From: Hypericum androsaemum
Taxonomy: Eukaryota > Streptophyta > Magnoliopsida > Malpighiales > Hypericaceae
Assembly: GCA_963995505.1 (NCBI GenBank)
Contig: OZ023199.1
Location: 8,043,373 to 8,107,372, forward strand
Direction of reading: 5' to 3'
Length of the DNA stretch: 64,000 nucleotides
Position 1 is the stretch's first letter, and each line of letters starts with the position of its first letter. The notes under the pieces were generated by a model, which was not told where the DNA came from, did not search any database, and saw nothing but the letters and a program-made list of their open reading frames with translations. The translations under genes and the position numbers were made by a program. Of the stretch, positions 18,553-30,156 are shown piece after piece.

Positions 18553-19501
18553 GTGGGTCTTGTAGCTCCATAGTGGATGTGTTCACATCATTCCCCCCCT
18601 CTTGAAAAGGATTTGCCCTCAAATCCTTGCATCCGTCATGCTTTTGCCAACTCACAACCATGCTGGTGCAAGATGAACTCTTTGAACGTCGTGGCTGCAC
18701 GTGATACCTTCCTTTCCAACAGAACAAGTACTTCGATCTTAAAGAATCTGAAGTCATCTCCAACTCAAAAGCAAAAGCCCTACTAATCCGTTTAAGCCTT
18801 TCTTTGAACTTCAAACTATTCCAGATGTTGATCAACGATGAACCTCCAACATAATTAAACTCATCCACACCTAAGAAGTCAATATGTTCAACATGTAAAT
18901 CAGGAGACATGTAAGATATGGGTTGAACATCTTCCTTGTCAACTAAAACAACAAGTTCTTCTTGTTCACCATCAATAGCAATTAAGCACTTCTTCATTTG
19001 AACAACATCCACCAATTCTGATTCATTGAACAAATCCCTCAAGTAAAGAAGTGACATGGCATGGTCATCAAAACATTCTCCATCGAACAAGTCAATAGAA
19101 TATTCACCAAATTCCTCCCATGTCAAAACCTCTTCTTCAACAATCACTTCAGGTGTAACCTCCAAATTGTCAGAACTACATACCTTCCCCTCAATGTCGT
19201 GCTTAGTGTTAATGGTGTTCTCCCTCTTTCCATTGACTTCTCCAACAAAATTAGCTCCTGAATTCTTCTCATCTTTGACCCTCATCCTCCTTTGTTGAAT
19301 TTGTTTTCCGCTACAGACATTAGGAACATCATGTATCCTCTCTTGTTTGCACACTATCCGGTCCACCTTTTTGCTGAGCTTCTTGACCTCCGTTCTCATT
19401 ATATGCCTCATCCCACTAAGAAGGGCGTCCATAAACGTGTGTGGATCACCAACCAATGGTGCAACACCTTCAAAGGATCTTCTTGAGTAGTTATAAGACA
19501 T
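18545..19501 (-). CDS. C' ORF of unknown function with polyprotein tail
   Basis: 318 codons, starting 'MSYNYSRRSFEGVAPLVGDP'. I do not recognise the first ~290 residues as a known gag, protease or host family. Features: a basic segment with 'RTEVKKLSKKVDRIVCKQER' (~40-60, possible coiled coil), a long acidic middle (Glu/Asp-rich, ~100-200) and a final part '[20 protein letters not shown]', which is the same as the end of the autonomous C-family polyprotein (C3 and C'': '[20 protein letters not shown]'). Normally this tail would run on into the U3 tail; here the LTR is cut after 38 bp and the last three codons and stop come from element D. So the ORF is intact except for its 3'-LTR-encoded end. 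It could be an unrelated captured sequence fused to the retroelement tail, or a highly diverged gag. Confidence 0.65.
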   Translation of the reverse strand: MSYNYSRRSFEGVAPLVGDPHTFMDALLSGMRHIMRTEVKKLSKKVDRIVCKQERIHDVPNVCSGKQIQQRRMRVKDEKNSGANFVGEVNGKRENTINTKHDIEGKVCSSDNLEVTPEVIVEEEVLTWEEFGEYSIDLFDGECFDDHAMSLLYLRDLFNESELVDVVQMKKCLIAIDGEQEELVVLVDKEDVQPISYMSPDLHVEHIDFLGVDEFNYVGGSSLINIWNSLKFKERLKRISRAFAFELEMTSDSLRSKYLFCWKGRYHVQPRRSKSSSCTSMVVSWQKHDGCKDLRANPFQEGGNDVNTSTMELQDPLM

Positions 19502-20500
19502 TCTTGCAGATTCTCTTTTTTTCTACTTTCAACTTTTCTTTTTTTTATTTTTTTTTCAGCCTTCTTTCTTCTTCTTTTCTTGGCTGCCTTCTTCTCTATC
19601 TTTCTTTTTTTTCGGAATTTTTTTCCTCTTTTTTTATTTATTTTTCTTTCTCCAACAGAGAATACAATAAGAATAACGAACTAAAAACTAATGATAAAAA
19701 AAACGAAATTTAAAGATAGATGATCTGAAGTAACCTAGGCTCTGATACCAAATGATATGAATCCCGTCAGGAACTCGCACCAACTCGGACCGTCTACTCT
19801 AGGATGATGGTTGATCTTGACCCGTCGCTTTGCGCCTTGCACCGAACCTTAGTGTTGGTTAACTTTGACCCGTAGCAATGGTGAGAACGCAAACCTTGAT
19901 CTTGAATCGAATACGCCACAAACGGAGATGGAAATTCTGTTTGATAAGTACAAACGCCCTAGTTAAGCAATCCAGCCCACAAGGACAACCAGAGTATCAA
20001 ATCTCACGAATTTTCTTATGCCAAAAAGTGATGCCTTTATTGAATTCGTGGCCCTCCTTATATAGAGGTTAAAACTGACCTGGATAGACTCCAAAGTCAA
20101 CAAGATAAGTTCTGAAGAGCTCCAAACTTATCATACTACTTAAACTAGTTCTAAAAACGAATGTTTATCCTAAGAATTGAAAAACACAATCATTATCCAA
20201 CATTATCCACTATTGGATAACTCTTATTCCTAAAAAGTTATAAAAAGTTTGGATAACTCTCATTCCTAAAAAGTAGGAATCTTGATTCTACTCCTTTAGG
20301 CTTCCAAAACAACTCCAATCACGTGCATGGGCATCGCATGGACGTCCACGGGCTTACACGAACTGGTTGTAGTCCAAATCCCTTGAATTAATCCGTTGAG
20401 CTCAGCTTGAAGCGTCTTTGCTCTTGCTCTTGTGATTGGTCCAAGTGGAACTCGAACTGGTTGTGGGTCTTGTAGCTCCATAGTGGACGTGTTCACATCA
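18553..20500 (-). mobile_element. Non-autonomous Ty3-type element C'
   Basis: On the minus strand: 5' LTR (20500-19753), a primer binding site of TTGGTATCAGAGCC type at 19735-19752, a purine-rich leader (about 19502-19734), one ORF (start 19501), and only the first 38 bp of the 3' LTR (18590-18553), cut by element D. The LTR is of the same family as C3 (49432-50169) and C'' (20501-20907), including the U3 phrase '[10 protein letters not shown]'. There is no RT, RNase H or integrase, and the internal region is only ~1.16 kb. Mobilisation would depend on an autonomous C-family partner. Confidence 0.8.
19753..20500 (-). repeat. C' 5' LTR
   Basis: 748 bp; on the minus strand begins TGATGTGAACACG and ends GGGATTCATATCA. 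The same family as 49432-50169. A TATA-like 'CTTATATAGAGG' (plus strand ~20057) and many plant-LTR-like AT stretches are visible. Directly to its right lies a partial LTR of the same family belonging to C''. Confidence 0.85.
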
Positions 20501-20907
20501 TTAGACTCTAAAGTCAACAAGATAAGTTCTGAAGAGCTCCAAACTTATCATACTACTTAAACTAGTTCTAAAAACGAATGTTTATCCTAAGAATTGAAAA
20601 ACACAATCATTATCCACTATTGGATAACTCTTATTCCTAAATAGTTATAAAAAGTTTGGATAACTCTTGTTCCTAAAAAGTAGGAATCTTGGTTCTACTC
20701 CTTTAGGCGTCCAAAATAACTCCAATCACGTGCATGGGCTTTGCTTGGACGTCCACTGGCTTACACGAACTGGTTGTAGTCCAAATCCCTTGAATTAATC
20801 CGTTGAGCTCAGCTTGAAGCGTCTTTGCTCTTGCTCTTGTGATTGGTCCAAGTGGAACTCGAACTGGTTGTGGGTCTTGTAGCTCCATAGTGGACGTGTT
20901 CACATCA
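20501..20907 (-). repeat. C'' 3' LTR, partial
   Basis: Matches the U3-side part of the C' LTR from 'TAGACTC' onward and ends CACATCA at 20907. The other part of the LTR is missing at the boundary with C', consistent with C' having inserted into this LTR before D removed the left side. Confidence 0.75.
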
Positions 20908-21979
20908 TTCCCCCTCTCTTGAAAAGGATTTGCCCTCAAATCTTCACCTACATCAAACGGGCTTAAGTCAGCAACATTAAAAGAAGCACTTACATTATAT
21001 TCACCCGGCAGGTCAAGCTTATAAGCATTGTCATTGATGCGCTCTAAAACTTGGAAGGGACCATCCCCACGAGGTAGCAACTTTGAACGCCGTTGCGCGG
21101 GAAACCGTTCCTTCCTCATATGCAACCAAACCCAATCACCAGGCTCAAAGACAACTTTGTGTCGCCCTTTATTCGCTTGTCTTGAGTAGTGCTCCGTTCG
21201 TTTCTCAATGTTCATTCTCGCCTTCTCATGCAACTGCTTGACAAATTCAGCCTTCTTCTTGCCATCTAAGTTAACATACTCATTCGAAGGCAAAGGTGAT
21301 AAATCTAGTGGGGTCAGAGGATTAAATCCATACACAAGTTCAAACGGTGAGAATTGAGTAGCAGAATGAACAGATCGATTATAAGCAAACTCAACATGTG
21401 GCAAACAATCTTCCCAAGCTTTAATATTATGCTTAATGAGCGCTCTTAACAGTGTAGACAAAGTCCTATTCACAACTTCTGTTTGTGCATCAGTTTGTCG
21501 ATGACAAGTAGTAGAAAATAATAACTTGGTACCTAACTTACACGACAAAGTCTTCCAAAAGTAGCTTAAGAACTTAGTATCTCTATCTGAAATGATTGTT
21601 CTAGGCATGCCATGCAGTCTTACAACTTCCCGAAAGAACAAATCAGCAATTTGTGAGGCATCATCAGTTTTATGACATGGAATAAAATGCGCCATCTTAG
21701 AAAACCTATTCACCACAACAAAAATTGAATCTCTACCACGTTTAGTCCTAGGAAGTCCTAACACAAAGTCCATAGAAATATCGATCCAAGGCTCACTAGG
21801 TATAGGTAGGGGAGTGTACAAACCGTGGGGTTTTACCTTAGACTTAGCTTGCTTGCAAGTGATGCAACGTCCACAAATTCTCTCAACGTCGCGCTTCATG
21901 TGCGGCCAGTGGAAGTGCTCTTGTAAAATTGCTAAAGTCTTTGCTATTCCAAAATGTCCCATCAATCTGCCTCCGTGTG
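20703..21979 (-). pseudogene. pol: C'' pol 3' part: integrase and U3 tail
   Basis: On the minus strand from 21979: '[13 protein letters not shown]', zinc finger '[18 protein letters not shown]', catalytic D in '[12 protein letters not shown]', 'IISDRDTKF' and 'TEVVNRT', then '[18 protein letters not shown]', the GPF module '[20 protein letters not shown]' and the tail '[14 protein letters not shown]', ending at a stop inside the LTR. Open throughout. The preceding codons are interrupted at 21979 by element B; the residues before 'HGGRLMGHF' in the raw frame are antisense B LTR. The upstream part resumes at 34349-34681. Related to family A but clearly distinct. Confidence 0.85.
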
Positions 21980-22477
21980 TGATGTAGGACATCTTTATTT
22001 TATCAAGTTTGAATAAGTGCGTTTGTGCACATCGTACCCAGTTGTGTTGACCTTGGTTTTGTTTTACGTATGCATGGCTGGATTTAACGTGCGCATGGCT
22101 GTATGCAGCCATTCGATGTGAGACATAAATGCCTTTAAGGCCTTAGCTAGCATTTGTAACGCCTTAAAGGCATTAGTTAGCATTTGTGGCAGCTGGAACG
22201 GATTTGTAACTGCCACCATCATTTGAAAGGTCATGCTTGGCCTATTTAAACTTGTTTCCCTGAATAAAGAAGTCAGAATTGAATCCCAAAACCTTCCGTG
22301 AGTTTAACTCCCTTTTATTCATGGATTTGCATATGTTGTGTTAGAACCCTTGCCCTTTGCTGGCTGCCTAAACCCTTAGGCCAATCTTCAATCAAAATCG
22401 GAAGGATTTGGCTGAAGGTTTATCTTGTTGATCAAATTTAATTCCAGAACTCATCCACGTCGCTTCTAGCTACGTCA
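21980..22477 (+). repeat. B 5' LTR
   Basis: Begins TGATGTAGGACATC and ends CTACGTCA. A TATA-like 'CCTATTTAAAC' lies near 22240 and AATAAA near 22263. Differences from the 3' copy are all single-base changes. Confidence 0.95.
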
Positions 22478-22650
22478 AGTGGTATCAAAGCTTGAGTGAG
22501 ATCCATCTCAGCTTCTACGTTGAGATTGAGAGCACGTTATCACCTGGTGAGCTGAGAGAGACCCCATCTACGAGCCGATCCACAAGACTTCGTGATCTCC
22601 TGATCCAAGTCTCGTTTTAACCACCTAGCACCACCAAAAGCCGATGCACT
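22478..22650 (+). promoter_or_regulatory. B leader with primer site and short palindrome
   Basis: Primer binding site at 22480-22491. The arms TGAGAT and ATCTCA around 22497-22510 can pair, and another TGAGAT follows near 22521. The same block occurs after the primer site of G (48449-48462) and F (minus, about 44247-44234). No splice-like acceptor as in family A is seen. Confidence 0.55.
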
Positions 22651-23316
22651 ATGGTCGATCCTAATGACATCCCAAGACCCGACATGAATCAGAGATTCAC
22701 TCAAATGGAGGCGGCGATTCAGGCAATCCTTACACGCCTGGACAACCTTGCGGTGCAACCACCCGTAGGGCAGCCCCCTCCAGCTGAAGTACGTAATGAT
22801 TTAAGAGAGGACGAGGAGGATGCAGATTCTGATGCTACCCTTTATGTGAGAAGGGGAGGGATAGGGATGAGAGGACGAGGTAGAGGAGGTGGTGGACGTG
22901 GTGATCTAGGACGTGCTCCTAGAAGAGAAGCCAATAGGGAGGATTATGAGCGTGGAGGAGAGTATAGAAGGGTGGATCGCCCTTTTAAGATGAACATTGA
23001 AAAGTTCTTCGGTGACGTTGATGTTGAGGGGTTTCTGAATTGGCTAGACTCAGTTGAGAAGTATTTTGACTGTATGGACCTTACGGAGGAGCAGAAGGTC
23101 AGTTATGTAGCCTTCAAACTTGAATCCGGAGCCGCGGTGTGGTGGAGAAAGGAACAGGAATCTCGGAGAAGGAGAGGAGGTCGCCCTATCCGTGACTGGC
23201 CTACTATGGAGCAAGCTCTACGTGAAAGATTCCTTCCGGTTGACTACCATCAGACCTTGTACTCACAATTCCTCACTTGCACTCAAGGTAATAGATCTGT
23301 TGATGAGTACACTTCT
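22651..23316 (+). pseudogene. gag: B gag, N-terminal part (cut by A2)
   Basis: 222 codons starting 'MVDPNDIPRPDMNQRFTQME'. It has a Gly/Arg-rich stretch 'GRGRGGGGRGDLGRAPRR' (~75-92) and the start of the retrotransposon gag domain ('FFGDVDVEGFLNWLDSVEKY', 'WWRKEQESRRRRGG', 'ERFLPVDYHQTLY'). The frame is cut after 'NRSVDEYTS' where A2 enters; the CTTCT at 23312-23316 is the duplication. The frame resumes at 30157 ('EFVRLASRNNVEENEDQ'). Confidence 0.9.
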
Positions 23317-24121
23317 TGATGTGAGCAAGCCTAAGGACGCACCTACTATCAAGCTTGTAGACTCGCAGCAAGTTCAAGTTCCAATTGGGCCAATGACAAG
23401 AGCACGAGCTAGGAAGTTGCAATCTGATTTCAATGGACTAATGCAAGAAGTTTGGGCTCAAGTTGGTGCGTACAAGTGCAAGGACGTGCATGAGGCACAT
23501 GCAAAGCCCATGCACGTGATAGAGGCTATTTTGGAAGCTTAATATGCACACCAACTTCTGGATGCATGCGCACATGGAGAATCAGCAAGAATCAACCTAT
23601 TTAGGCCATGCATCTTCTTGTTAGGACGTGCAATTAATTGTTATTCTATTAGATATTATTTGTTTAGATTATTTCCTATTTTAGTTGAATAATTCGGCCA
23701 GAATCTCCTTAGAATAGGAAAGAGAGTTTTGGCCAGCCTTTGAACTCCTTTTTAGGAGTTAGCTTGTTTAGGAATACTTTGGTACTTTGGGAGCCTATAT
23801 AAAGAGGACTCCTAGCAATAAAAACGTACACAACAATTCAGAATTACATAGCTTTGGCTAATTGAGAGTTTAGATACTCGTTTGTTCTTGCTTAGGCTGG
23901 TGAGTCGTCTTGGCTAGAATTTATCTTTCACTTATCAAGCGGACCATCCATCCTCGCTTGTGGCGTGATTCGACCTTAGGTCAAGGTTCAGAAGTTCTTG
24001 TTGCGGGTTAAGGTTCAATTTCGTGCCTTAGTTCGAGTGAGTTCTTGTGAGTTGTGATCTGTTCCATTCTAAAGTAACAAACGGTCCGAGTTGTGAATCT
24101 TTTCCGCATAGATTCATATCA
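23317..24121 (+). repeat. A2 5' LTR
   Basis: 805 bp, identical to 29347-30151. The U3 open stretch encodes the subtype-2 tail ending '[12 protein letters not shown]' (A1: '[12 protein letters not shown]'). U5 ends 'CGCATAGATTCATATCA' against 'CGCGGAGATTCATATCA' in A1. TATA at 23796-23803, AATAAA near 23817. Confidence 0.95.
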
Positions 24122-24784
24122 GTTGGTATCAGAGCTTAGCTTGTTACTTTAGTTCACTATCCTTGTTATTTTTGTTCTTGTTGGTTCGTTTAGTTGCTCG
24201 TTATTTTTGTTCTTATTGGTTCGTTTTTTTTTTCTCTTCGCTGTTTGAAAAGAGAGGGAAACAAACGAGTGAAGCAAGAAAAGAAAAGAAAAGAAAGAAA
24301 AAAAAAAAAAAAAAAAAGAAAAGAAAGAAAAAAAAAAAGAAAAGAAAAGAAAAGAAACGAAAAAGGAAAGAAAAGAAAAAGTGCGTGAAGCCTAAAGAGG
24401 AAGCAAAGGCCGCAAGCAAGTCTAAAGAGGAAGCAAGGCCGCAAGCAAGTCTAAAGAGGAAGCAAGGCCGCAAGCAAGCTTAAAGAGGAAACAAAATCAA
24501 AAAGGAAGCGAGCAAGACTAAAGGAAAGACCCAAGAAGAACTTTAACATTCTGGTTGTTAAAGCGTGAAGCTCAAGCAAGGCCGTTCTAGCCTTAGTAAG
24601 AACATACAAGTATCACGAGAGGAAAAAGGCAAGAGTGTGCGAGTACCTTAGAGAGAAAAGCCAAATATTTGAGTGCAAACACGAGTGAACTTGAGTGCAC
24701 CTTACATTGAGAGTATACACGTAAGGGAGTGAGCTTGTGAGGCCATATTTTTTTTATTACTAACCAATTTTTCTTGCAGCAAAC
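24122..24784 (+). promoter_or_regulatory. A2 leader: primer site, purine tract, intron-like segment
   Basis: Primer site at 24124-24135; AAAGAAAAG-type purine tract about 24270-24385; two to three copies of an 'AAGCAAGTCTAAAGAGG' repeat about 24415-24485. Intron-like segment 24596-24779 with GTAAGA donor-like site, TACTAAC and TTCTTGCAG acceptor-like site, six bases before the ATG. Confidence 0.65.
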
Positions 24785-27700
24785 ATGTCACATGAAGGTC
24801 AAACCATGGGAAACATAGACCTTAAGTTATTAGTGGATGCATTGGCCGGGAAGCTCGAGCAGATGGTGCAAGCTCAGATGGAGCCTTTGCAACTACGCGT
24901 GGATGCCGTGGAGAATTCTCGTGACATCCCCCCAACGCGAGGCGAACTCCAAAGGCGTAGGAGAGGAGTACCTATTGGAGAGTCAAGCGGAGCTGATTCT
25001 GAATCGGAAGAAGGCGTAGGCTCAACAAGGAGTCTTAGGAGAGCAAGAACAAGCCGTCCACCTAGGGAGGCGAGGCCAAAGAGAGACGACAACATAGGGA
25101 GTATCAAACTGAAGATACCTTCCTTTGCCGGTCGTTCTGACCCGGAGGCGTACTTAGAGTGGGAGAAGAAGATTGAGTTCGTGTTTGATTGCCACAATAG
25201 CTCCGAAGAAAAGAAGGTAAAACTTGCCATCACCGAATTTACTGATTATGCTATAACTTGGTGGGATCAACTTGTGACAAGCAGGAGGAGAAATAGAGAA
25301 CGCCCTATAGCTACTTGGGAAGACATGAAAGTAGTGATGAGGAAGAGATTTGTTCCAAGTCATTACTATAGAGAGCTGTATAAGAAGTTACAAGGAATGA
25401 GGCAAGGAAATTTGAGTGTGGAGGAGTATTTCAAACAGATGGAGATGGCCATGATAAGAGCTGATATAGATGAAGATAGAGAAGTTACAATGGCAAGGTT
25501 CTTGAATGGACTCAATCCTGAAATTCAAGACAAAGTTGAGTTGCAACACTATGTGGAGTTGGAGGACATGGTGCATATGGCAATGAAAATTGAGAAGCAA
25601 CTCAAGAGAGGAGAGGGGAGAACAAGAGCTACATCGAATTCTACTTGGAAGCCAAACTACCAAAAGAAGTTTGACAAGCCACAAGCAGCCAAAGTAGAGC
25701 ATAAACCCGAGAGTTCTCAAGCTAATTCTCAAAGGAAAGTGGAAGTCACTCCAGCTAGGAACCGTGACATCAAGTGCTTTAAGTGTCAAGGAAGGGGGCA
25801 CATCTCAAGTCAATGTCCTAACAGGCAAGCAATGGTGATCAAGGAAGGTGGAGAGATTGAAACTGAAGAAGAGGATTCGGAGCATGAAAGCATGCCTTCT
25901 TTGGAGGACGTATCCGAGGAAGAGTACCAAGCTGCTGAGAGGCTTACTCTTGTGTCTAGAAGAGCATTGAATGTGCAAGTGAAAGAAGAAGATAATGTGG
26001 CTCAAAGAGAAAATATTTTTCACACAAGGTGCTATGTTAAAGACAAGGTGTGTAGTGTCATCATAGATGGAGGAAGTTGTGCTAATGTTGCAAGCACGAC
26101 TATGGTGGAGAAGTTAGGGTTACTCACGGGAAAACACCCTAAGCCTTACAAACTACAATGGCTGAATGATAGTGGAGAAGTACGAGTGATGAAGCAAGTA
26201 TTGGTAGCATTCCGCATTGGCAACTATGAGGATGAAGTGTTGTGTGATGTTGTACCAATGCAAGCTGGTCACCTATTGTTAGGAAGGCCGTGGCAGTTTG
26301 ATAGGAAAGTGCATCATGATGGCTACACCAATAAGTATTCATTTATACTTAAGAAGAGAGTAATCACCTTGGCACCCTTGTCACCATCACAAGTTTGTGA
26401 AGATCAACGTCAGTTGCAAAAAGAAAGTGATGAGCAAAGGGAGCGTGATAAAAAGAAAAAGAATGAGAGGAGAGAAGAAGCCGAAAAAAAGATAAGAAAA
26501 ACGGCCAATGGAGAGGAAAAGATTGAGCAAACAAAAGAAGCCGGAAAAACAGAAATTAAAACGGCCAAAGAGAGAAAAACCGAGAGTTGGAAAAAGAGTT
26601 ACTATGTGGGAACAAGTGATATTAAGCAAGCATGCTTTGAAAAGAAGCCTATGATCTTACTTCGGTATAGGGAGGCGCTTTTAAACACTAACGAGCTTGA
26701 ACCACATGTACCTAGTACGGTTGTGTCTCTTTTGCAGGATTACAAGGATGTCTTTCCCGACGAGCTTCCACCTGGTTTGCCACCTATTCGTGGGATTGAA
26801 CATCAAATAGACTTGGTTCCGGGAGCTGCCATACCTAACCGTCCCGCATATAGAAGCAATCCTGAAGAAACAAAGGAGCTTGAGAAGCAAGTCAACGAGC
26901 TATTGGAGAAAGGGTACGTGAGAGAGAGCATGAGTCCATGTGCTGTTCCAGTCCTACTTGTGCCCAAGAAGGATAAAACATGGAGAATGTGTGTTGATTG
27001 CCGAGCAGTCAACAACATAACGGTAAAATATCGTCACCCTATCCCTCGTTTAGATGACATGTTAGATGAGTTGCATGGTTCTTGCATGTTTTCTAAGATT
27101 GATTTGAAGAGTGGTTATCATCAAATTAGGATGAAAGAAGGAGATGAGTGGAAAACTGCTTTTAAAACAAAGTATGGGTTGTATGAGTGGATGGTCATGC
27201 CATTCGGTTTGTCCAACGCACCTAGCACGTTTATGCGACTCATGAATCATGTTCTACGTCCATTCATTGGTAAATTTGTGGTTGTTTACTTTGATGATAT
27301 ACTCATTTATAGCAAGAGCATGGAGGATCATCTAGAACATTTGAAATCTGTCTTAGATGCACTTAGAAAAGAAAAATTGTTTGCTAACTTGAAGAAGTGC
27401 ACCTTTTGTACGGATAAACTTGTATTCTTGGGTTTTGTTGTTGGAGCTAACGGAATACAGGTTGATGATGAAAAGATCCGAGCTATCCGTGAATGGCCAA
27501 GCCCTACAAGTGTTGCTAATGTTAGGAGCTTTCATGGACTAGCTAGTTTTTATAGGAGATTTGTGAAGGACTTTAGTAGCATAGCCGCGCCCATAACTGA
27601 AGTCATCAAGAAGAACGTAGGCTTTACTTGGGGAGAAGCTCAAGAGAAGGCTTTCCAACTACTAAAAGAGAAGTTGACTAATGCACCCTTGTTAGCTTTG

Positions 27701-29572
27701 CCTAATTTCACTAAGACTTTTGAAATAGAGTGTGATGCTTCTGGTGTAGGAATTGGAGCTGTCCTTATGCAAGAAGGAAGACCTATTGCATACTTTAGTG
27801 AGAAACTAAGTGGTGCAACCTTGAATTACCCGACCTATGACAAGGAGTTGTACGCACTAGTTCGAGCATTGGAGACATGGCAACATTACTTGTGGCCCAA
27901 GGAGTTCGTGATTCACACTGATCATGAGTCACTCAAGCACTTAAAGGGGCAACACAAGCTGAACAAGAGGCATGCACGATGGGTGGAATTCATTGAGACA
28001 TTTCCTTATGTCATTCGCTACAAGCAAGGTAAGGAAAATGTAGTAGCTGATGCACTATCACGGAGGTACGCCTTGATCTCAACTCTTGATGCTAAACTAC
28101 TTGGTTTTGAACACATTAAAGAGATGTATGTTGATGATGTTGATTTTGGCGAGTTGTTTAGATCAACTGAAAGAAGTGCATTTGGTAAGTTCTTTCGTAA
28201 TGAAGGTTACCTCTTTCGTGAAAACAAACTTTGTGTGCCTAATTGTTCGATGCGAGAATTACTAATCCAGGAGGCACATGGAGGTGGCTTAATGGGGCAT
28301 TTTGGAATTGCAAAGACCTTGGCAATGCTACAAGATCATTTCTTTTGGCCACACATGAAGAGAGACGTTGAGAGAGTTTGTGGTCGTTGCATCACTTGCA
28401 AGCAAGCCAAGTCGAAGGTAAAACCCCATGGTTTGTACACCCCACTACCTATACCTAGTGAGCCTTGGATTGATATCTCTATGGATTTTGTGTTAGGACT
28501 ACCTAGGACTAAGCGTGGAAGAGATTCGATTTTTGTGGTAGTGGATAGGTTTTCTAAGATGGCACATTTCATTCCATGTCATAAAACTGATGATGCTTCA
28601 AACATTGCTGATTTGTTCTTTAGAGAGGTTGTTAGGTTGCATGGCATGCCTAGGACAATTATCTCTGATAGAGATGCTAAGTTCCTAAGTTACTTTTGGA
28701 AGACCTTGTGGTGCAAGTTAGGTACTAAGTTGTTGTTTTCTACTACTTGTCATCCTCAAACTGATGGTCAAACTGAAGTAGTGAATAGGACTTTGTCTAC
28801 ACTTTTGAGAGCACTCATTAAGCATAACATTAAGACTTGGGAAGAATGTTTGCCTCATGTTGAGTTTGCTTATAATCGTTCTGTCCATTCTGCTACTCAA
28901 TTCTCACCATTTGAGCTTGTTTATGGATTTAATCCTTTGACTCCATTGGATTTATCACCTCTACCTTCGAGTGAGCAAGTTAACTTAGATGGCAAGAAGA
29001 AAGCTGAATTTGTCAAGCAGTTACATGAGAAAGCAAGAATGAACATCGAGAAGCGCACGGAGCACTATGCAAGGCAAGCAAACAAAGGAAGGCACAAGGT
29101 TGTCTTTGAGCCGGGAGATTGGGTTTGGCTACATATGAGGAAGGAGCGTTTTCCTGTACAAAGACGTTCAAAGTTGCTACCACGGGGAGATGGTCCATTC
29201 CAAGTGATCGAACGCATCAATGATAATGCCTACAAGCTAGACCTTCCGGGTGAGTATAATGTAAGTGCTTCGTTTAACGTGGCTGACTTGAGTCCGTTTG
29301 ATGTAGGTGATGATTTGAGGACAAATCCTTTTCAAGAGGAGGGGACTGATGTGAGCAAGCCTAAGGACGCACCTACTATCAAGCTTGTAGACTCGCAGCA
29401 AGTTCAAGTTCCAATTGGGCCAATGACAAGAGCACGAGCTAGGAAGTTGCAATCTGATTTCAATGGACTAATGCAAGAAGTTTGGGCTCAAGTTGGTGCG
29501 TACAAGTGCAAGGACGTGCATGAGGCACATGCAAAGCCCATGCACGTGATAGAGGCTATTTTGGAAGCTTAA
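24785..29572 (+). CDS. gag-pol: A2 gag-pol polyprotein, intact (1595 codons)
   Basis: Same length and domain order as A1, starting '[20 protein letters not shown]'. CCHC knuckle, protease '[12 protein letters not shown]', RT 'YFDDIL' at 27287-27304, RNase H, HHCC and DDE integrase and GPF module are all present, with no stop or frameshift. Distinguishing residues include '[12 protein letters not shown]', 'VDDEKIRAI', '[12 protein letters not shown]' and '[11 protein letters not shown]'. The last ~75 residues are encoded by the 3' LTR. Together with the identical LTRs this is a candidate autonomous copy. Confidence 0.95.
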   Translation: MSHEGQTMGNIDLKLLVDALAGKLEQMVQAQMEPLQLRVDAVENSRDIPPTRGELQRRRRGVPIGESSGADSESEEGVGSTRSLRRARTSRPPREARPKRDDNIGSIKLKIPSFAGRSDPEAYLEWEKKIEFVFDCHNSSEEKKVKLAITEFTDYAITWWDQLVTSRRRNRERPIATWEDMKVVMRKRFVPSHYYRELYKKLQGMRQGNLSVEEYFKQMEMAMIRADIDEDREVTMARFLNGLNPEIQDKVELQHYVELEDMVHMAMKIEKQLKRGEGRTRATSNSTWKPNYQKKFDKPQAAKVEHKPESSQANSQRKVEVTPARNRDIKCFKCQGRGHISSQCPNRQAMVIKEGGEIETEEEDSEHESMPSLEDVSEEEYQAAERLTLVSRRALNVQVKEEDNVAQRENIFHTRCYVKDKVCSVIIDGGSCANVASTTMVEKLGLLTGKHPKPYKLQWLNDSGEVRVMKQVLVAFRIGNYEDEVLCDVVPMQAGHLLLGRPWQFDRKVHHDGYTNKYSFILKKRVITLAPLSPSQVCEDQRQLQKESDEQRERDKKKKNERREEAEKKIRKTANGEEKIEQTKEAGKTEIKTAKERKTESWKKSYYVGTSDIKQACFEKKPMILLRYREALLNTNELEPHVPSTVVSLLQDYKDVFPDELPPGLPPIRGIEHQIDLVPGAAIPNRPAYRSNPEETKELEKQVNELLEKGYVRESMSPCAVPVLLVPKKDKTWRMCVDCRAVNNITVKYRHPIPRLDDMLDELHGSCMFSKIDLKSGYHQIRMKEGDEWKTAFKTKYGLYEWMVMPFGLSNAPSTFMRLMNHVLRPFIGKFVVVYFDDILIYSKSMEDHLEHLKSVLDALRKEKLFANLKKCTFCTDKLVFLGFVVGANGIQVDDEKIRAIREWPSPTSVANVRSFHGLASFYRRFVKDFSSIAAPITEVIKKNVGFTWGEAQEKAFQLLKEKLTNAPLLALPNFTKTFEIECDASGVGIGAVLMQEGRPIAYFSEKLSGATLNYPTYDKELYALVRALETWQHYLWPKEFVIHTDHESLKHLKGQHKLNKRHARWVEFIETFPYVIRYKQGKENVVADALSRRYALISTLDAKLLGFEHIKEMYVDDVDFGELFRSTERSAFGKFFRNEGYLFRENKLCVPNCSMRELLIQEAHGGGLMGHFGIAKTLAMLQDHFFWPHMKRDVERVCGRCITCKQAKSKVKPHGLYTPLPIPSEPWIDISMDFVLGLPRTKRGRDSIFVVVDRFSKMAHFIPCHKTDDASNIADLFFREVVRLHGMPRTIISDRDAKFLSYFWKTLWCKLGTKLLFSTTCHPQTDGQTEVVNRTLSTLLRALIKHNIKTWEECLPHVEFAYNRSVHSATQFSPFELVYGFNPLTPLDLSPLPSSEQVNLDGKKKAEFVKQLHEKARMNIEKRTEHYARQANKGRHKVVFEPGDWVWLHMRKERFPVQRRSKLLPRGDGPFQVIERINDNAYKLDLPGEYNVSASFNVADLSPFDVGDDLRTNPFQEEGTDVSKPKDAPTIKLVDSQQVQVPIGPMTRARARKLQSDFNGLMQEVWAQVGAYKCKDVHEAHAKPMHVIEAILEA

Positions 29573-30151
29573 TATGCACACCAACTTCTGGATGCATGCG
29601 CACATGGAGAATCAGCAAGAATCAACCTATTTAGGCCATGCATCTTCTTGTTAGGACGTGCAATTAATTGTTATTCTATTAGATATTATTTGTTTAGATT
29701 ATTTCCTATTTTAGTTGAATAATTCGGCCAGAATCTCCTTAGAATAGGAAAGAGAGTTTTGGCCAGCCTTTGAACTCCTTTTTAGGAGTTAGCTTGTTTA
29801 GGAATACTTTGGTACTTTGGGAGCCTATATAAAGAGGACTCCTAGCAATAAAAACGTACACAACAATTCAGAATTACATAGCTTTGGCTAATTGAGAGTT
29901 TAGATACTCGTTTGTTCTTGCTTAGGCTGGTGAGTCGTCTTGGCTAGAATTTATCTTTCACTTATCAAGCGGACCATCCATCCTCGCTTGTGGCGTGATT
30001 CGACCTTAGGTCAAGGTTCAGAAGTTCTTGTTGCGGGTTAAGGTTCAATTTCGTGCCTTAGTTCGAGTGAGTTCTTGTGAGTTGTGATCTGTTCCATTCT
30101 AAAGTAACAAACGGTCCGAGTTGTGAATCTTTTCCGCATAGATTCATATCA
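29347..30151 (+). repeat. A2 3' LTR
   Basis: Identical to the 5' LTR, 6,030 bp apart; preceded by the GA-rich tract 'CAAGAGGAGGGGAC' and followed by CTTCT and the B gag continuation. Confidence 0.95.
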
Positions 30152-30156
30152 CTTCT

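Larger units (their letters stand above)
23317..30151 (+). mobile_element. Full-length Ty3/gypsy element A2 (inserted in B gag)
   Basis: 6,835 bp; LTRs 23317-24121 and 29347-30151 (805 bp each), which I find identical. Target-site duplication CTTCT at 23312-23316 and 30152-30156. Organisation as in A1: primer site TGGTATCAGAGC at 24124, purine tract, intron-like segment, intact 1595-codon frame. Both its U3 tail and R/U5 differ from A1, so A1 and A2 represent two LTR subtypes. Confidence 0.95.

Noticed and set aside
22104..22150. N-terminus of the minus-strand ORF starting at 22112 (and the similar ORF at 33777-33983)
   Set aside because: These residues are antisense of the element B LTR and not part of C'' pol.
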